Origin: DATAQC01 sp038238185
Lineage (GTDB): Bacteria; Actinomycetota; Acidimicrobiia; Acidimicrobiales; AC-14
Assembly (NCBI GenBank): GCA_038238185.1
Contig: JBBRXY010000112.1
Location: forward strand, 1-8,642
DNA length: 8,642 nt
Direction: 5' to 3'
A program made the position numbers and the translations under genes. The notes under the pieces were generated by a model. The model searched no databases. It was not told the DNA's origin and worked only from the letters and a program-made list of their open reading frames with translations. Below, piece by piece: positions 1 through 6,211 of this stretch (position 1 is the first letter of the stretch; every line of letters begins with the position of its first letter).

Positions 1-1
1 A

Positions 2-79
2 CAGCTTGGTGAACACGCCGTCGATCCAGGCCGCGAACTCCCCGAAGTCGACCTCGGCCTGTTCGCCGGGGCCATGGGT
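2..79 (-). pseudogene. Downstream fragment of an interrupted IS21-family transposase (second, target IS)
   Basis: Read on the minus strand from 79 to 2, this gives 26 in-frame codons beginning T-HGPGEQAEVDFGEF and running off the window edge. The 'A-E-V-D-F-G-E' stretch is the conserved segment around the first catalytic Asp of IS21-type IstA transposases. It is not a copy of the IstA at 6990-8366, whose equivalent reads EEIQWDWFERRG, so it belongs to another subgroup. Its upstream half lies at 8525-8641, across the inserted element. The two halves join in frame when the element and one GGGT copy are removed. Family identity rests on motif recognition over a short stretch; the in-frame junction is seen directly. 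Confidence 0.82.
76..79. repeat. Left target-site duplication (GGGT)
   Basis: GGGT lies immediately outside the 5'-TG of the left inverted repeat and is repeated immediately outside the right one (8524-8527). A 4-bp duplication is within the range known for IS21-family insertion. Collapsing the two copies to one restores the reading frame of the interrupted transposase, which is stronger support than the 4-bp match alone. Confidence 0.85.
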
Positions 80-141
80 TGCTGCGGATCACCGAAACCC
101 CGCACTGTCGATCACCGAAACCCCGCAGTTGGCGAGCGGGG
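80..141 (+). repeat. Left terminal inverted repeat with two IstA-type subterminal repeats
   Basis: This begins TGCTGCG and contains two identical 18-bp direct repeats, GATCACCGAAACCCCGCA, at 87-104 and 110-127 (23-bp period), then a GTTGGCGAGCGGGG tail. The reverse complement of 8462-8523 aligns over the full 62 bases with two single-base offsets and a limited number of mismatches. Multiple short repeats near each end are typical of IS21-family elements and are thought to be transposase binding sites; that role is inferred here. Confidence 0.9.
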
Positions 142-172
142 GATCGGGGCTTGGCGCCAGCTTACGCGGCGG

Positions 173-310
173 TCAAGCGGTGACCTCCCTTCCGAGGAGT
201 TCGGCGACTGCGACGGGCTCGTCACATTCTCTGAACTCGTTGTTGGGTCGCTGTTCTTCTTCGAGACGTTTCGTGACGACGGAACGACCAACGATTGAAA
301 CGACCTTGGT
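173..310 (-). pseudogene. Possible remnant coding segment, unrecognised
   Basis: On the minus strand, the final roughly 45 codons before a TGA at 173-175 include codon runs such as GAA GAA GAA, AAC AAC GAG, and GTC GCA GTC GCC GAA. They give an acidic, plausible-looking peptide (RLEEEQRPNNEFRECDE, then VAVAELLGREVTA). Composition is lower in G+C than the surroundings. The frame stays open upstream to an ATG at 472, but that part looks like non-coding shadow. I recognise no family. It could be the 3' end of an older gene truncated during assembly of the element, or chance. Confidence 0.2.
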
Positions 311-357
311 GAGGGTGAGGTGGGGACGGAAGGATTTCCGAAGGGAGGAAGGCCAGG

Positions 358-436
358 CAAGGAGGATGGCGCCCGAATCAAGGATTGGGGAGCAACGTTC
401 AGCGGGTCGCGGAGCAGGGGGGCGCCATCCTCCTTG
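358..436. repeat. Perfect 17-bp inverted repeat with 45-bp loop
   Basis: CAAGGAGGATGGCGCCC at 358-374 is exactly complemented by GGGCGCCATCCTCCTTG at 420-436. Pairing stops abruptly on both sides. The loop (375-419) includes the short palindrome AACGTT. The exactness suggests selection or recent origin. It lacks a T-tract, so it is not a typical intrinsic terminator. Possible roles are a recombination or binding site, a cruciform, or the stem of an RNA. Confidence 0.7.
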
Positions 437-467
437 GGTGATTGTCTGCGCGGTGGCGCTCCGGGCC

Positions 468-539
468 GTCAAGCCGCTGCGCTGTTAGGGGGTCCCTCCC
501 GCAAGCGGGCCCCTCCCCCCTAACACCGGTCGGCTTGAC
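468..539. terminator. Nested palindrome: candidate operon terminator or recombinase site
   Basis: Three nested arms are visible: GTCAAGCCG (468-476) with CGGCTTGAC (531-539); GTTAGGGGG (484-492) with CCCCCTAAC (516-524); and CCCGC (498-502) with GCGGG (505-509) around an AA loop. It lies about 150 bp past the DUF3987 stop, before the element's left end, so it is well placed to end the leftward operon. Actinobacterial terminators often lack a clear U-tract, so the missing tract is not decisive. The bilateral symmetry, with a TCAAGCCG motif shared with position 168, also suits a recombination site. The structure is clear; its role is inferred. Confidence 0.45.
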
Positions 540-687
540 CGCCCTGGTCGGCGCCGGTCACGAGGGCCGGCCCGGTGCCGGACGGGGCCGCTTCGCTCCT
601 CGGGTGTGCCCTTGCACCGGTGGCGGGCTGGAAGGCCCAGGCAGGTGGGCCAAGAGCCGGGGATGGGAGCGGTCCTTCGACGGTCAT
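520..687 (-). CDS. Possible 55-aa small protein coupled to the DUF3987 gene
   Basis: An ATG at 687-685 overlaps the TGA stop of the DUF3987 gene (686-684) in an ATGA arrangement, the same junction style used between the other coupled genes here. The frame runs 55 codons to a TAG at 522-520, inside the nested palindrome. The product (MTVEGPLPSPALGPPAWAF..., ending QGGQADRC) is rich in Pro, Ala and Gly, with no recognisable domain, transmembrane segment or metal site. By my count roughly three quarters of its codons end in G or C, which seems weaker than in the neighbouring genes. The overlap is the only positive evidence, and chance is quite possible. Confidence 0.2.
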   Translation of the reverse strand: MTVEGPLPSPALGPPAWAFQPATGARAHPRSEAAPSGTGPALVTGADQGGQADRC

Positions 688-2033
688 CTCGACGGCGGTG
701 TGGTGGGCCGCGCTCCGGGCGGCGCTGATCGGGCCGACCACACCTCGGTGGATCGGCCTGCACCGGCGAGGACCTGGCGGTTGAGCGCGCCGGCGCCCAC
801 GAGCAGGTGCAGGGCCCGGTCGATCTGGGCCTTGGGCCGGTTGCGTGCGAACAGGTCTCGGATCTGGGAGCGGGTGAGGCCGTCGGGGTGCTCGCTGACG
901 GCCCGGTTGATCTCATCGGCCACCGGGTCCCCCAGGGAGTCGCCGAAGACGAAGGCCGCCGAGCGGGCCGCGTAGTCCCAAAGGGCCAGGCCGGCGCGCA
1001 GGTGGGTGGCGCCGATGGCGACCTGGTCGTCGAAGAGGGCGTAGAGCAGGGCCAGGCGGACCACGTGAGCCTCGGCCCGCCCGCAAACGGCGCCGAGCAG
1101 GCCGGGCCGCCCGGCGCTGAGCGCCGGGTAGAGCTCCCACCAGATGGCGCGGGCTTCGTCGTCGAGGCCGAGCCGATCAGCGCTGCGGTGGGAGGTGATC
1201 GCTTCGCGCAGCCGGGCCACGAGGGGGCCCAGGCGGGCGTGGTCGGGGCTGGCGCCTTCGGGCAGGAGCCGGGCCCGGCGCACGGCCACCAGCAAGAACC
1301 GGTTGAGGAACCCGTTGACGGCCTCGGTCCCCGAGATGTGCCGGCACAGCTCATCGGCGGTGATGTGGCCCACGATGGACACGTGTGCGGCGCTGGCCCG
1401 GGCCGGGTCGTGCTTGGTGATGACCTGGAGGGACTTGCCGTCCCAGGCGTTGCGAAGCACGGGGGACAACGTGTTGGCCTCCCGGGAGGCGGCCTTGAGC
1501 ACCGAGGCCAGCTCGGGCTCGAGCACCAGCAGCCGGGGATCGGGCGCCGGGCCGTGGTCGGTGTCGCGCAGGTGCCAGATGAGCCCCTCGCCCGAGCTCA
1601 GCCCCGACACCACCCGCCCCGTGGCCCAGGGCCGGTCCACCTCGGCCAGGACGGCCTCGACCACGTCCCAGGAGCTACCCTTGCGCCCCGAGCCCGACGG
1701 GCCGACGAGGACCACGAACTCATTGGCCCGGTGCCGGCTGGCTCCCACCTGGTAGTAGGGCCCCCGCCCCAGGATCGAGCCGACCCCGACCAGGAGCTGG
1801 ACCAGGACCGCCACCGGGTCGGCCTCGGTGGAAGGGGCGATGGCAGCCACCAGTTCCCCGGCCAGGCCGCAGAACGCCGCCGGGGCGGGCGGAGCGGGCC
1901 AGGGGTCACCTTCGGGGCGGGCCAGCGGCGGCAACGACGCTGGCCCCGACGCTGGCGGGGGTGGCGGCATGTCGGCCCGGGACACCTCAGCGTCGGCCTC
2001 GTCGGGCCACAGGGGCCGGGCGCCGGCTCTCAT
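684..2033 (-). CDS. DUF3987 (YfjI-like) P-loop ATPase, third protein of the recombinase operon
   Basis: 449 aa. After a proline/alanine-rich, likely flexible N-terminus (residues 1-55), the protein matches the DUF3987 family found in phages, plasmids and integrated elements and often called primase- or helicase-associated. Visible marks are a variant Walker A GPSGSGRKGSS (111-121), a Walker-B-like LLVLEPE (168-174), the family hallmark ANTLSPVLRNAWDGK (186-200), a sensor-like IVGHIT (220-225), an arginine-finger-like NRFLL (244-248), and a probable winged-helix tail at about 375-415 (LTRSQIRDLFARNRPKAQIDRAL). The ATG at 2033 overlaps the preceding TGA by 4 bp, which fixes this start over a longer in-frame one at 2195 that would overlap the recombinase gene by about 165 bp. 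By position it matches TnpC of Tn554, but it is unrelated in size and sequence. It may act as a DNA-bound ATPase during excision, integration or replication of the element. Family call is confident; function is unknown. Confidence 0.87.
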   Translation of the reverse strand: MRAGARPLWPDEADAEVSRADMPPPPPASGPASLPPLARPEGDPWPAPPAPAAFCGLAGELVAAIAPSTEADPVAVLVQLLVGVGSILGRGPYYQVGASRHRANEFVVLVGPSGSGRKGSSWDVVEAVLAEVDRPWATGRVVSGLSSGEGLIWHLRDTDHGPAPDPRLLVLEPELASVLKAASREANTLSPVLRNAWDGKSLQVITKHDPARASAAHVSIVGHITADELCRHISGTEAVNGFLNRFLLVAVRRARLLPEGASPDHARLGPLVARLREAITSHRSADRLGLDDEARAIWWELYPALSAGRPGLLGAVCGRAEAHVVRLALLYALFDDQVAIGATHLRAGLALWDYAARSAAFVFGDSLGDPVADEINRAVSEHPDGLTRSQIRDLFARNRPKAQIDRALHLLVGAGALNRQVLAGAGRSTEVWSARSAPPGARPTTPPSR

Positions 2034-4492
2034 CGCGGGCCCGCGTCGGCGGCCATCGCTGGGGCGGGGGGACGAGCGACGGTCGGGAAAGGGAGCTGCG
2101 CCACGGTGGCGGGCCGGCCGCTGCGGTCCATGTGGGCGAGCTTGTCGATCGCTGCGGCCAGGCTGACCTCCAGCCCGTCGACCTCGCCCAGCCATCCCTG
2201 GCGCTCGGCTTCAGCGATGCGGGCGGTGAGGTTGTCGCGGATCTCGACGAGGCGGCCCCGCTGGGCGGGGTCGGGCCATAGCATCGGGCAGCGGACGCAG
2301 GCGTGCTCGTGGATGCACGGCGTGGAGAACGCCCGGGCGCAGGTCCCGAGGGACACCTTGCGCCGCTCGAAGTGCCCCAGGAACTCCTGCCACTCCTCGT
2401 CGGTGGGAACGCGGTACTCCTCGCTGGGGCGCAGTGATCGCCGCCGGGCCAGGTAGGCGAGGTGGGCCTGGATGGCCTCCTCGGGGTAGACGGCCTTGTA
2501 GCCCAGGGTGACGTTGATGTCGCGATGGCCGGCGATGACCTGGGCAATGTGGGGCGGCAGGCCGTTCACGATGGCGTCGGTGATGAACATCCGGCGGAAG
2601 TCATGGGGTGTGTAGTGGAGCGGGCGACCTTCCACGGCGTCGACGAGGCCGGTCTCGGCGACCGCCGCGGTGAGGATCACGAGCAGGCTGCTGTGCGCGA
2701 TCCCCCGGTTCTCGCCGTGGATGCGGCGTTGCAATAGGCGCGGCGCCGGCGCCAACCACACGCGTTCGTAATCGTCATAGGTCGAGACGAGCGGCACCGC
2801 TCCGTGGCGGCCCCGGCTCCGGCCGATGACCGTCGCCAGCACCTCGGCGAGCTCGGGACTGACCACCACGAGCCGCTCGGCGTCGGTCTTGGACGGGGCG
2901 ACCTGCAGCAGTGGGACCAGCTCGCCGGTGGTGGGGAGCCGATATTGGACCAGGCTGTGGTGGCTGAGCTCGAGGAGCTCCTCGACCCGGATGCCGGTGG
3001 CGCGCAGGATCTCGACGGTCGCCCAAGCCCAGAAGGCGCGGGCTTCCTCGCTGGCCAGGTCGCGACGTTTGGCGCGCTCGGGGTCATCCACCCAGACACC
3101 GTCGGACCGTCTGCGCCGGACGAACCGGGACCCTGCGTGAGTGAAGGCTTCGCCCGGCTCGGCCCGGGCACCGGCGTCGAGCAACGCCGCGGTCGCCTTG
3201 CGGCGCTCATTGAGCGCCCGCACGAGGGCGGGCAGGGCCGGCAGGCGGGCTCGGGTCCGCTGGTCCATGCGCGCCTTGCGCTGGAGCGTGGCCTTGCGTC
3301 GGATGCCCTCCTCCTCGCCGACCGGCGACGGCGCCACCCACGAACCCCAGCGCCCAGGATCCTCGATCGCCCAGTGGGCCAGGTCCAAGTAGAAGGCCCG
3401 CACCGGGGTCAGGCACTCCCGGTAGTTCAGACGCGCCACGACCACCTCGGCGTCGCCGGCGTCGCCGCCCACCTTCTTCGCCACGGTCGCCAGGCGATGT
3501 TTCCAGGCGCTGGCAACCTCGGCGGGCAGAGCGATGCTGTCGATGCCTGGGTGGTGAGCCTCGAGGTCGGCCCAGAAGAGCCGGCCCAGCAGGTTGGCAA
3601 GTCCCACCAAGGTGTTGTAGTCCAACCCAGGCTGGCGCTCCTTGAGGTAGTCGACCAGCAGGTCGCGCACCGGGCGACAGGCGAGGCCGTAGCGGTCGAT
3701 CAGCTGCTCAGGGCTGCGCTGGCCGACGGTGCGCAGCTGGCGCAGGCTTGGCGGCGCCGCGGCGCCGAGCACCCCGCTTCCCTGCAGCATCCGGTAGAAC
3801 AGCGTGGCGCCATCGGAGATCCCCCCGGGAGCATCGGCCTCGGCCTCGAGCAGCTCCAGCACGTCGCCGACGTTGATGTCGCCCACCACGCCTCCCTTGG
3901 CGGCCATGATCAACGCGGCCCGGTACAGCGTGTGGCCCCGGGCCTTGGCCGACACCCCGGGGTCGGCATCGCAGTGCTCAGCCAACCGGGCGAGCCCTTC
4001 GGCGTCCCGAGTGCCACGCAGGGCCCGGACCAGGGAGCCGTTGGACAAAGGGCCCGACACCAGCCAGGCCAGTGAGGGGCGCAGCACCTCGGCGCTGATC
4101 GCCGTCCGCTGGGCCACGGCCATGAAGTCCTGGTGCCAGCTGGCCGGGTGGGCACGCCCGGCCACCCACGCCGTGCGTACCCGCCGCCAGGCCATCCCCG
4201 CCACGTCGGCCTCGACGTGGCGCCATCGTTGCTGCCAGGTCTGTCCCGGGATGGCGGCCAGCCATTCGAGGAACAGCTCCACGCCGGTCCTGCGCCTGCG
4301 CTGGGCATCGGGGCGCTCCACGTCGAAGGGCGCCGAGGTCAACAGCGCGATCGCATCGTCTCGGGCCAGTCGCGTCGCCGGCCAGCACGCCGGCGTCGGG
4401 CGCGGTGGGAAGTCCTCGGCCATCGCCGTTCGCAGGGCGGCGCGCTTGCGGCCCACGGCGGCCGCGGCGGGGCCTTCGGCGGGCGGGCTCAC
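2030..4492 (-). CDS. Large tyrosine recombinase (Tn554 TnpB-like), 820 aa
   Basis: A site-specific integrase of the phage-integrase family that would cut and rejoin DNA through a 3'-phosphotyrosine. The catalytic domain is at about 485-680: R502 (ATGIRVEELL), K535 (APSKTDAERL), H630 and R633 (TPHDFRRMF), H656 (IAGHRDIN) and nucleophile Y665 (VTLGYKAVYP); the full set is present. About 480 residues precede it, far more than in ordinary integrases; they probably hold the core-binding domain plus extra DNA- or protein-binding regions. A C-terminal Cys/His cluster (C718, C726, H728, H730, C732, C735) looks like a zinc knuckle and is typical of this large actinobacterial group. The GTG start at 4492 overlaps the upstream recombinase stop (GTGA), so the two should be made in coupled amounts. 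Tn554 needs TnpA and TnpB together, so a heteromeric recombinase is the likely form. Tn554 TnpB is shorter, about 630 aa. Confidence 0.92.
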   Translation of the reverse strand: MSPPAEGPAAAAVGRKRAALRTAMAEDFPPRPTPACWPATRLARDDAIALLTSAPFDVERPDAQRRRRTGVELFLEWLAAIPGQTWQQRWRHVEADVAGMAWRRVRTAWVAGRAHPASWHQDFMAVAQRTAISAEVLRPSLAWLVSGPLSNGSLVRALRGTRDAEGLARLAEHCDADPGVSAKARGHTLYRAALIMAAKGGVVGDINVGDVLELLEAEADAPGGISDGATLFYRMLQGSGVLGAAAPPSLRQLRTVGQRSPEQLIDRYGLACRPVRDLLVDYLKERQPGLDYNTLVGLANLLGRLFWADLEAHHPGIDSIALPAEVASAWKHRLATVAKKVGGDAGDAEVVVARLNYRECLTPVRAFYLDLAHWAIEDPGRWGSWVAPSPVGEEEGIRRKATLQRKARMDQRTRARLPALPALVRALNERRKATAALLDAGARAEPGEAFTHAGSRFVRRRRSDGVWVDDPERAKRRDLASEEARAFWAWATVEILRATGIRVEELLELSHHSLVQYRLPTTGELVPLLQVAPSKTDAERLVVVSPELAEVLATVIGRSRGRHGAVPLVSTYDDYERVWLAPAPRLLQRRIHGENRGIAHSSLLVILTAAVAETGLVDAVEGRPLHYTPHDFRRMFITDAIVNGLPPHIAQVIAGHRDINVTLGYKAVYPEEAIQAHLAYLARRRSLRPSEEYRVPTDEEWQEFLGHFERRKVSLGTCARAFSTPCIHEHACVRCPMLWPDPAQRGRLVEIRDNLTARIAEAERQGWLGEVDGLEVSLAAAIDKLAHMDRSGRPATVAQLPFPTVARPPAPAMAADAGPR

Positions 4493-5718
4493 GGGGGTGC
4501 CGTGCCGAAGAGGACGTCGAGGGTCTCGGGCCGGTAGCCAGGCGCGGGCGGGGGCGCCACCGCCTCGGCGGCGCGGCGGGTCGCCTCGGCGTGGTGGGCC
4601 AGAAGCCGGCGGACGACGTCCTCCTTGCGGGGCGTCAGGTAGATCTGGGTCGTGGTCAGCTGCGCATGGCCCAGCACGAACTGCACGTCGGTGAGCGGCA
4701 ATGCCGGGTCCTCGGCCATCCGGTAGGCGGCGGTGTGGCGCAGGGAGTGCAGGGTCGCGCCCGAGCCCACCAGGTCATTGACCCGCTCGAACATGCGATG
4801 GGCGCCGTGGTAGCTCAGCGGGTGAAGGGGGCGCCGCCGTGTCCACCACAGCGGTTGGCGGCGCCCGGACGGGATGAGGCCGTCCATCTCGAGCTGGTAG
4901 AGCCGCAGCCACACGAAGGCATCGGTGGAGGCAGGCAGCTCCTGGATGGCCCGGGTCCCCTTGCGCACCACACTGATCAGCTGGCGCTCAGGGTTGACCC
5001 CGCCCGCCGTCGTCGACAACAGCTCCGAGGCCCGTGCCCCGGTCGAGACGTAGAAGGCGACCAGGGCGCGGTCGCGGTGGGAGGGGAGGCGGGCGAAGAT
5101 CTCGTTGAACTCGGCGTCGGGCACCGCCCGAGGAATCCTCGTCGCCACCTTCGGGCGGTAGGCACCGGCCCGCTCGTTGCGGTGCGGCTCCATCGGGTTG
5201 TGGTGGGCGTTGGCCCGGCCCCCCCGAGCACGGGCCAGGGGGAACGGGTTGAGGCCCGGTCCGCTCCCCACGTCGCGGTGGAAGTCGTAGAAGGCGCGCA
5301 GCACCGTCTCGCTGTGGGCCCGCACCGAAGGCGAATAGCGCCGGCCGCCCACCCCGCCGGGAGCTTGGCCCGGGGCCGCCTCCGGGTGGCGCCAGTGCGG
5401 CCTCACCGGCTTGTCGGCCACCGCCAACCACAGCGAGAAGTCCCGGGCCTCGGTCCGCGTCGCCTGGTCCCACGCCACCCCCGCCGCCCAACAGAACCGG
5501 AACCACCGCAGCAGGTCCATGCCATAGGAGCGCAGGGTCGCCGCCGACCGCCCCGCCGCCTGGAGCTCGGCGAACCACGCCGCCACCGCCGCCACCGGCA
5601 CCCCGTCAGCGTCGAGGAGGCAGTGGGGCGACCATTGGTCGCCGGTGGCCACCAGGCGGCCGACCTGAGGTATGACCATCGCCGCCAGGTCTCTCGACGT
5701 CTCCTGCTTGGGGTCCAT
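4489..5718 (-). CDS. Tyrosine recombinase (Tn554 TnpA-like), 409 aa
   Basis: A phage-integrase-family recombinase. Residues about 40-150 form the SAM-like core-binding domain (AAVAAWFAELQAAGRSAATLRSY...). The catalytic domain spans about 195-375 with R229 (STGARASELL), K253 (SVVRKGTRAI), H324 and R327 (LHSLRHTAAYRM), H351 (VLGHAQLTT) and nucleophile Y360 (TTQIYLTP). All active-site residues are present. A Pro/Ala-rich tail follows. The ATG at 5718 is 55 bp downstream of the zinc-finger gene and has no clear Shine-Dalgarno sequence, so it may be read through from istA or from a promoter I cannot identify. Its stop overlaps the next gene's GTG by 4 bp. The TnpA-then-TnpB order matches Tn554. 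A lone phage or ICE integrase is less likely, because a second recombinase is directly coupled and no excisionase is seen. Confidence 0.94.
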   Translation of the reverse strand: MDPKQETSRDLAAMVIPQVGRLVATGDQWSPHCLLDADGVPVAAVAAWFAELQAAGRSAATLRSYGMDLLRWFRFCWAAGVAWDQATRTEARDFSLWLAVADKPVRPHWRHPEAAPGQAPGGVGGRRYSPSVRAHSETVLRAFYDFHRDVGSGPGLNPFPLARARGGRANAHHNPMEPHRNERAGAYRPKVATRIPRAVPDAEFNEIFARLPSHRDRALVAFYVSTGARASELLSTTAGGVNPERQLISVVRKGTRAIQELPASTDAFVWLRLYQLEMDGLIPSGRRQPLWWTRRRPLHPLSYHGAHRMFERVNDLVGSGATLHSLRHTAAYRMAEDPALPLTDVQFVLGHAQLTTTQIYLTPRKEDVVRRLLAHHAEATRRAAEAVAPPPAPGYRPETLDVLFGTAPP

Positions 5719-5773
5719 GAACCGGGGGGTCTAGCACATCCCCGACTGGAAGCGAACCCCCTCTGACCTGCCC
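5719..5773 (-). promoter_or_regulatory. 55-bp gap between the IS21 block and the recombinase block, with a small hairpin
   Basis: This is the only non-overlapping junction between genes in the element. It contains GGGGGT (5725-5730) and ACCCCC (5756-5761), a 6-bp stem around a 25-base loop. It may be a weak terminator or attenuator, or a module boundary. No convincing -35/-10 pair or Shine-Dalgarno sequence is visible before the recombinase start, so I cannot say whether the recombinases have their own promoter. Confidence 0.35.
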
Positions 5774-6211
5774 TTACTTGACGAGTTGTTCAGTTAATAG
5801 GCACGACGGGCAACACCCTCCGATGCCGACCCGGCGCATGAACGTCCGGCAATCGTCACACCGTTGTTCGCCGACGGCCCGGGCGCCACATCCATCACAC
5901 TCGTAGACGGTGATCGGACGCCGGGGCTGGGCCCCGGGCGGCACGACGACGGGCACCTGACCGGCATCCCTGCGCCGTCGGTAGGCGGCGGCCCGACACG
6001 CGCCGCAGCAGTATCTCTGTCGCCCGACCGGTGCGAACGGGTGCTTGCACACCGGGCAGTCCATCGTGACGGCATCGTGACACGACGACGATGCCGGCTC
6101 GATTCCGTGGAAGCTGCGGTAGCAGGCAACCGAGCAGCACCAGGGCGCGTTGCCGGCTCTGTCCGGCGGTCGGGACGTTGCACAGATCGGGCACCCGGCG
6201 ATGCTGGTCAT
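5774..6211 (-). CDS. Cysteine-rich multi-zinc-finger protein, IS21 accessory
   Basis: 145 aa with 18 cysteines, mostly as four CxxC-type half-sites. C7/C10 with C25/C26/C30, and C52/C55 with C68/C69/C72 (CPVCKHPFAPVGRQRYC), form two likely treble-clef or FCS-like fingers, the second followed by a basic stretch (AAAYRRRRDAG). C105/C108 with C118/C121 form a zinc ribbon, and C133/C134 with C137 a further knuckle. It looks like a small zinc-dependent nucleic-acid or protein-binding factor. The ATG overlaps the istB stop by 4 bp (ATGA), so it is coupled to the transposition genes and may be an accessory to IstA/IstB. From memory, similar 'PVGRQ.YC' proteins occur in actinobacteria, but I know of no assigned function. 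It has no membrane segment or signal peptide. Regulation of transposition is the main alternative role. Confidence 0.85.
   Translation of the reverse strand: MTSIAGCPICATSRPPDRAGNAPWCCSVACYRSFHGIEPASSSCHDAVTMDCPVCKHPFAPVGRQRYCCGACRAAAYRRRRDAGQVPVVVPPGAQPRRPITVYECDGCGARAVGEQRCDDCRTFMRRVGIGGCCPSCLLTEQLVK

Larger units (their letters stand above)
168..543. repeat. Three dispersed copies of a 13-bp GGCGGTCAAGC(C/G)G motif
   Basis: The copies are GGCGGTCAAGCGG at 168-180 (+), GGCCGTCAAGCCG at 464-476 (+), and GGCGGTCAAGCCG on the minus strand at 543-531. The last two form the outer arms of the palindrome at 468-539. Short dispersed and inverted motifs around a core are a common layout for tyrosine-recombinase binding sites. 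Three 13-mers with mismatches could also be chance in GC-rich DNA. Confidence 0.35.
128..683. other. Structured intergenic region without a convincing gene
   Basis: About 550 bp separate the left inverted repeat from the stop codon of the DUF3987 gene. Several reading frames are open, as is normal in GC-rich DNA, but none matches a family I recognise. The stretch at about 180-310 is noticeably less G+C rich than its surroundings. The region holds three notable structures: a perfect 17-bp inverted repeat (358-374/420-436), a nested palindrome (468-539), and three copies of a 13-bp GGCGGTCAAGC(C/G)G-like motif (168-180, 464-476, 531-543 reversed). It may contain the operon terminator, a recombination site for the tyrosine recombinases, a structured RNA, or debris of an older module boundary. 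Confidence 0.6.

Noticed and set aside
484..524. Integron attC-like hairpin (GTTAGGG ... CCCTAAC)
   Set aside because: The core sites are in the wrong order for attC (which runs RYYYAAC ... GTTRRRY), the extrahelical-base pattern is not seen, and no IntI-type recombinase is present.
684..2195. Longer DUF3987 gene starting at ATG 2195
   Set aside because: It would overlap the large recombinase gene by about 165 bp and add 54 Arg/Gly/Pro-rich residues that are the recombinase's own sequence in another frame. The ATGA start at 2033 is far more likely.
807..2456. Long plus-strand open frame, and similar ones at 2804-4075, 4405-5766, 6253-7365 and 7209-8360
   Set aside because: All are antisense to genes with clear families and intact catalytic motifs. 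Their products are Gly/Ala/Arg/Pro-rich with no domains, as expected of shadow frames in GC-rich DNA.
684..5718. Integrative conjugative element or prophage
   Set aside because: No relaxase, coupling ATPase, type IV secretion, capsid, terminase or excisionase gene is present, and no tRNA attachment site is seen.
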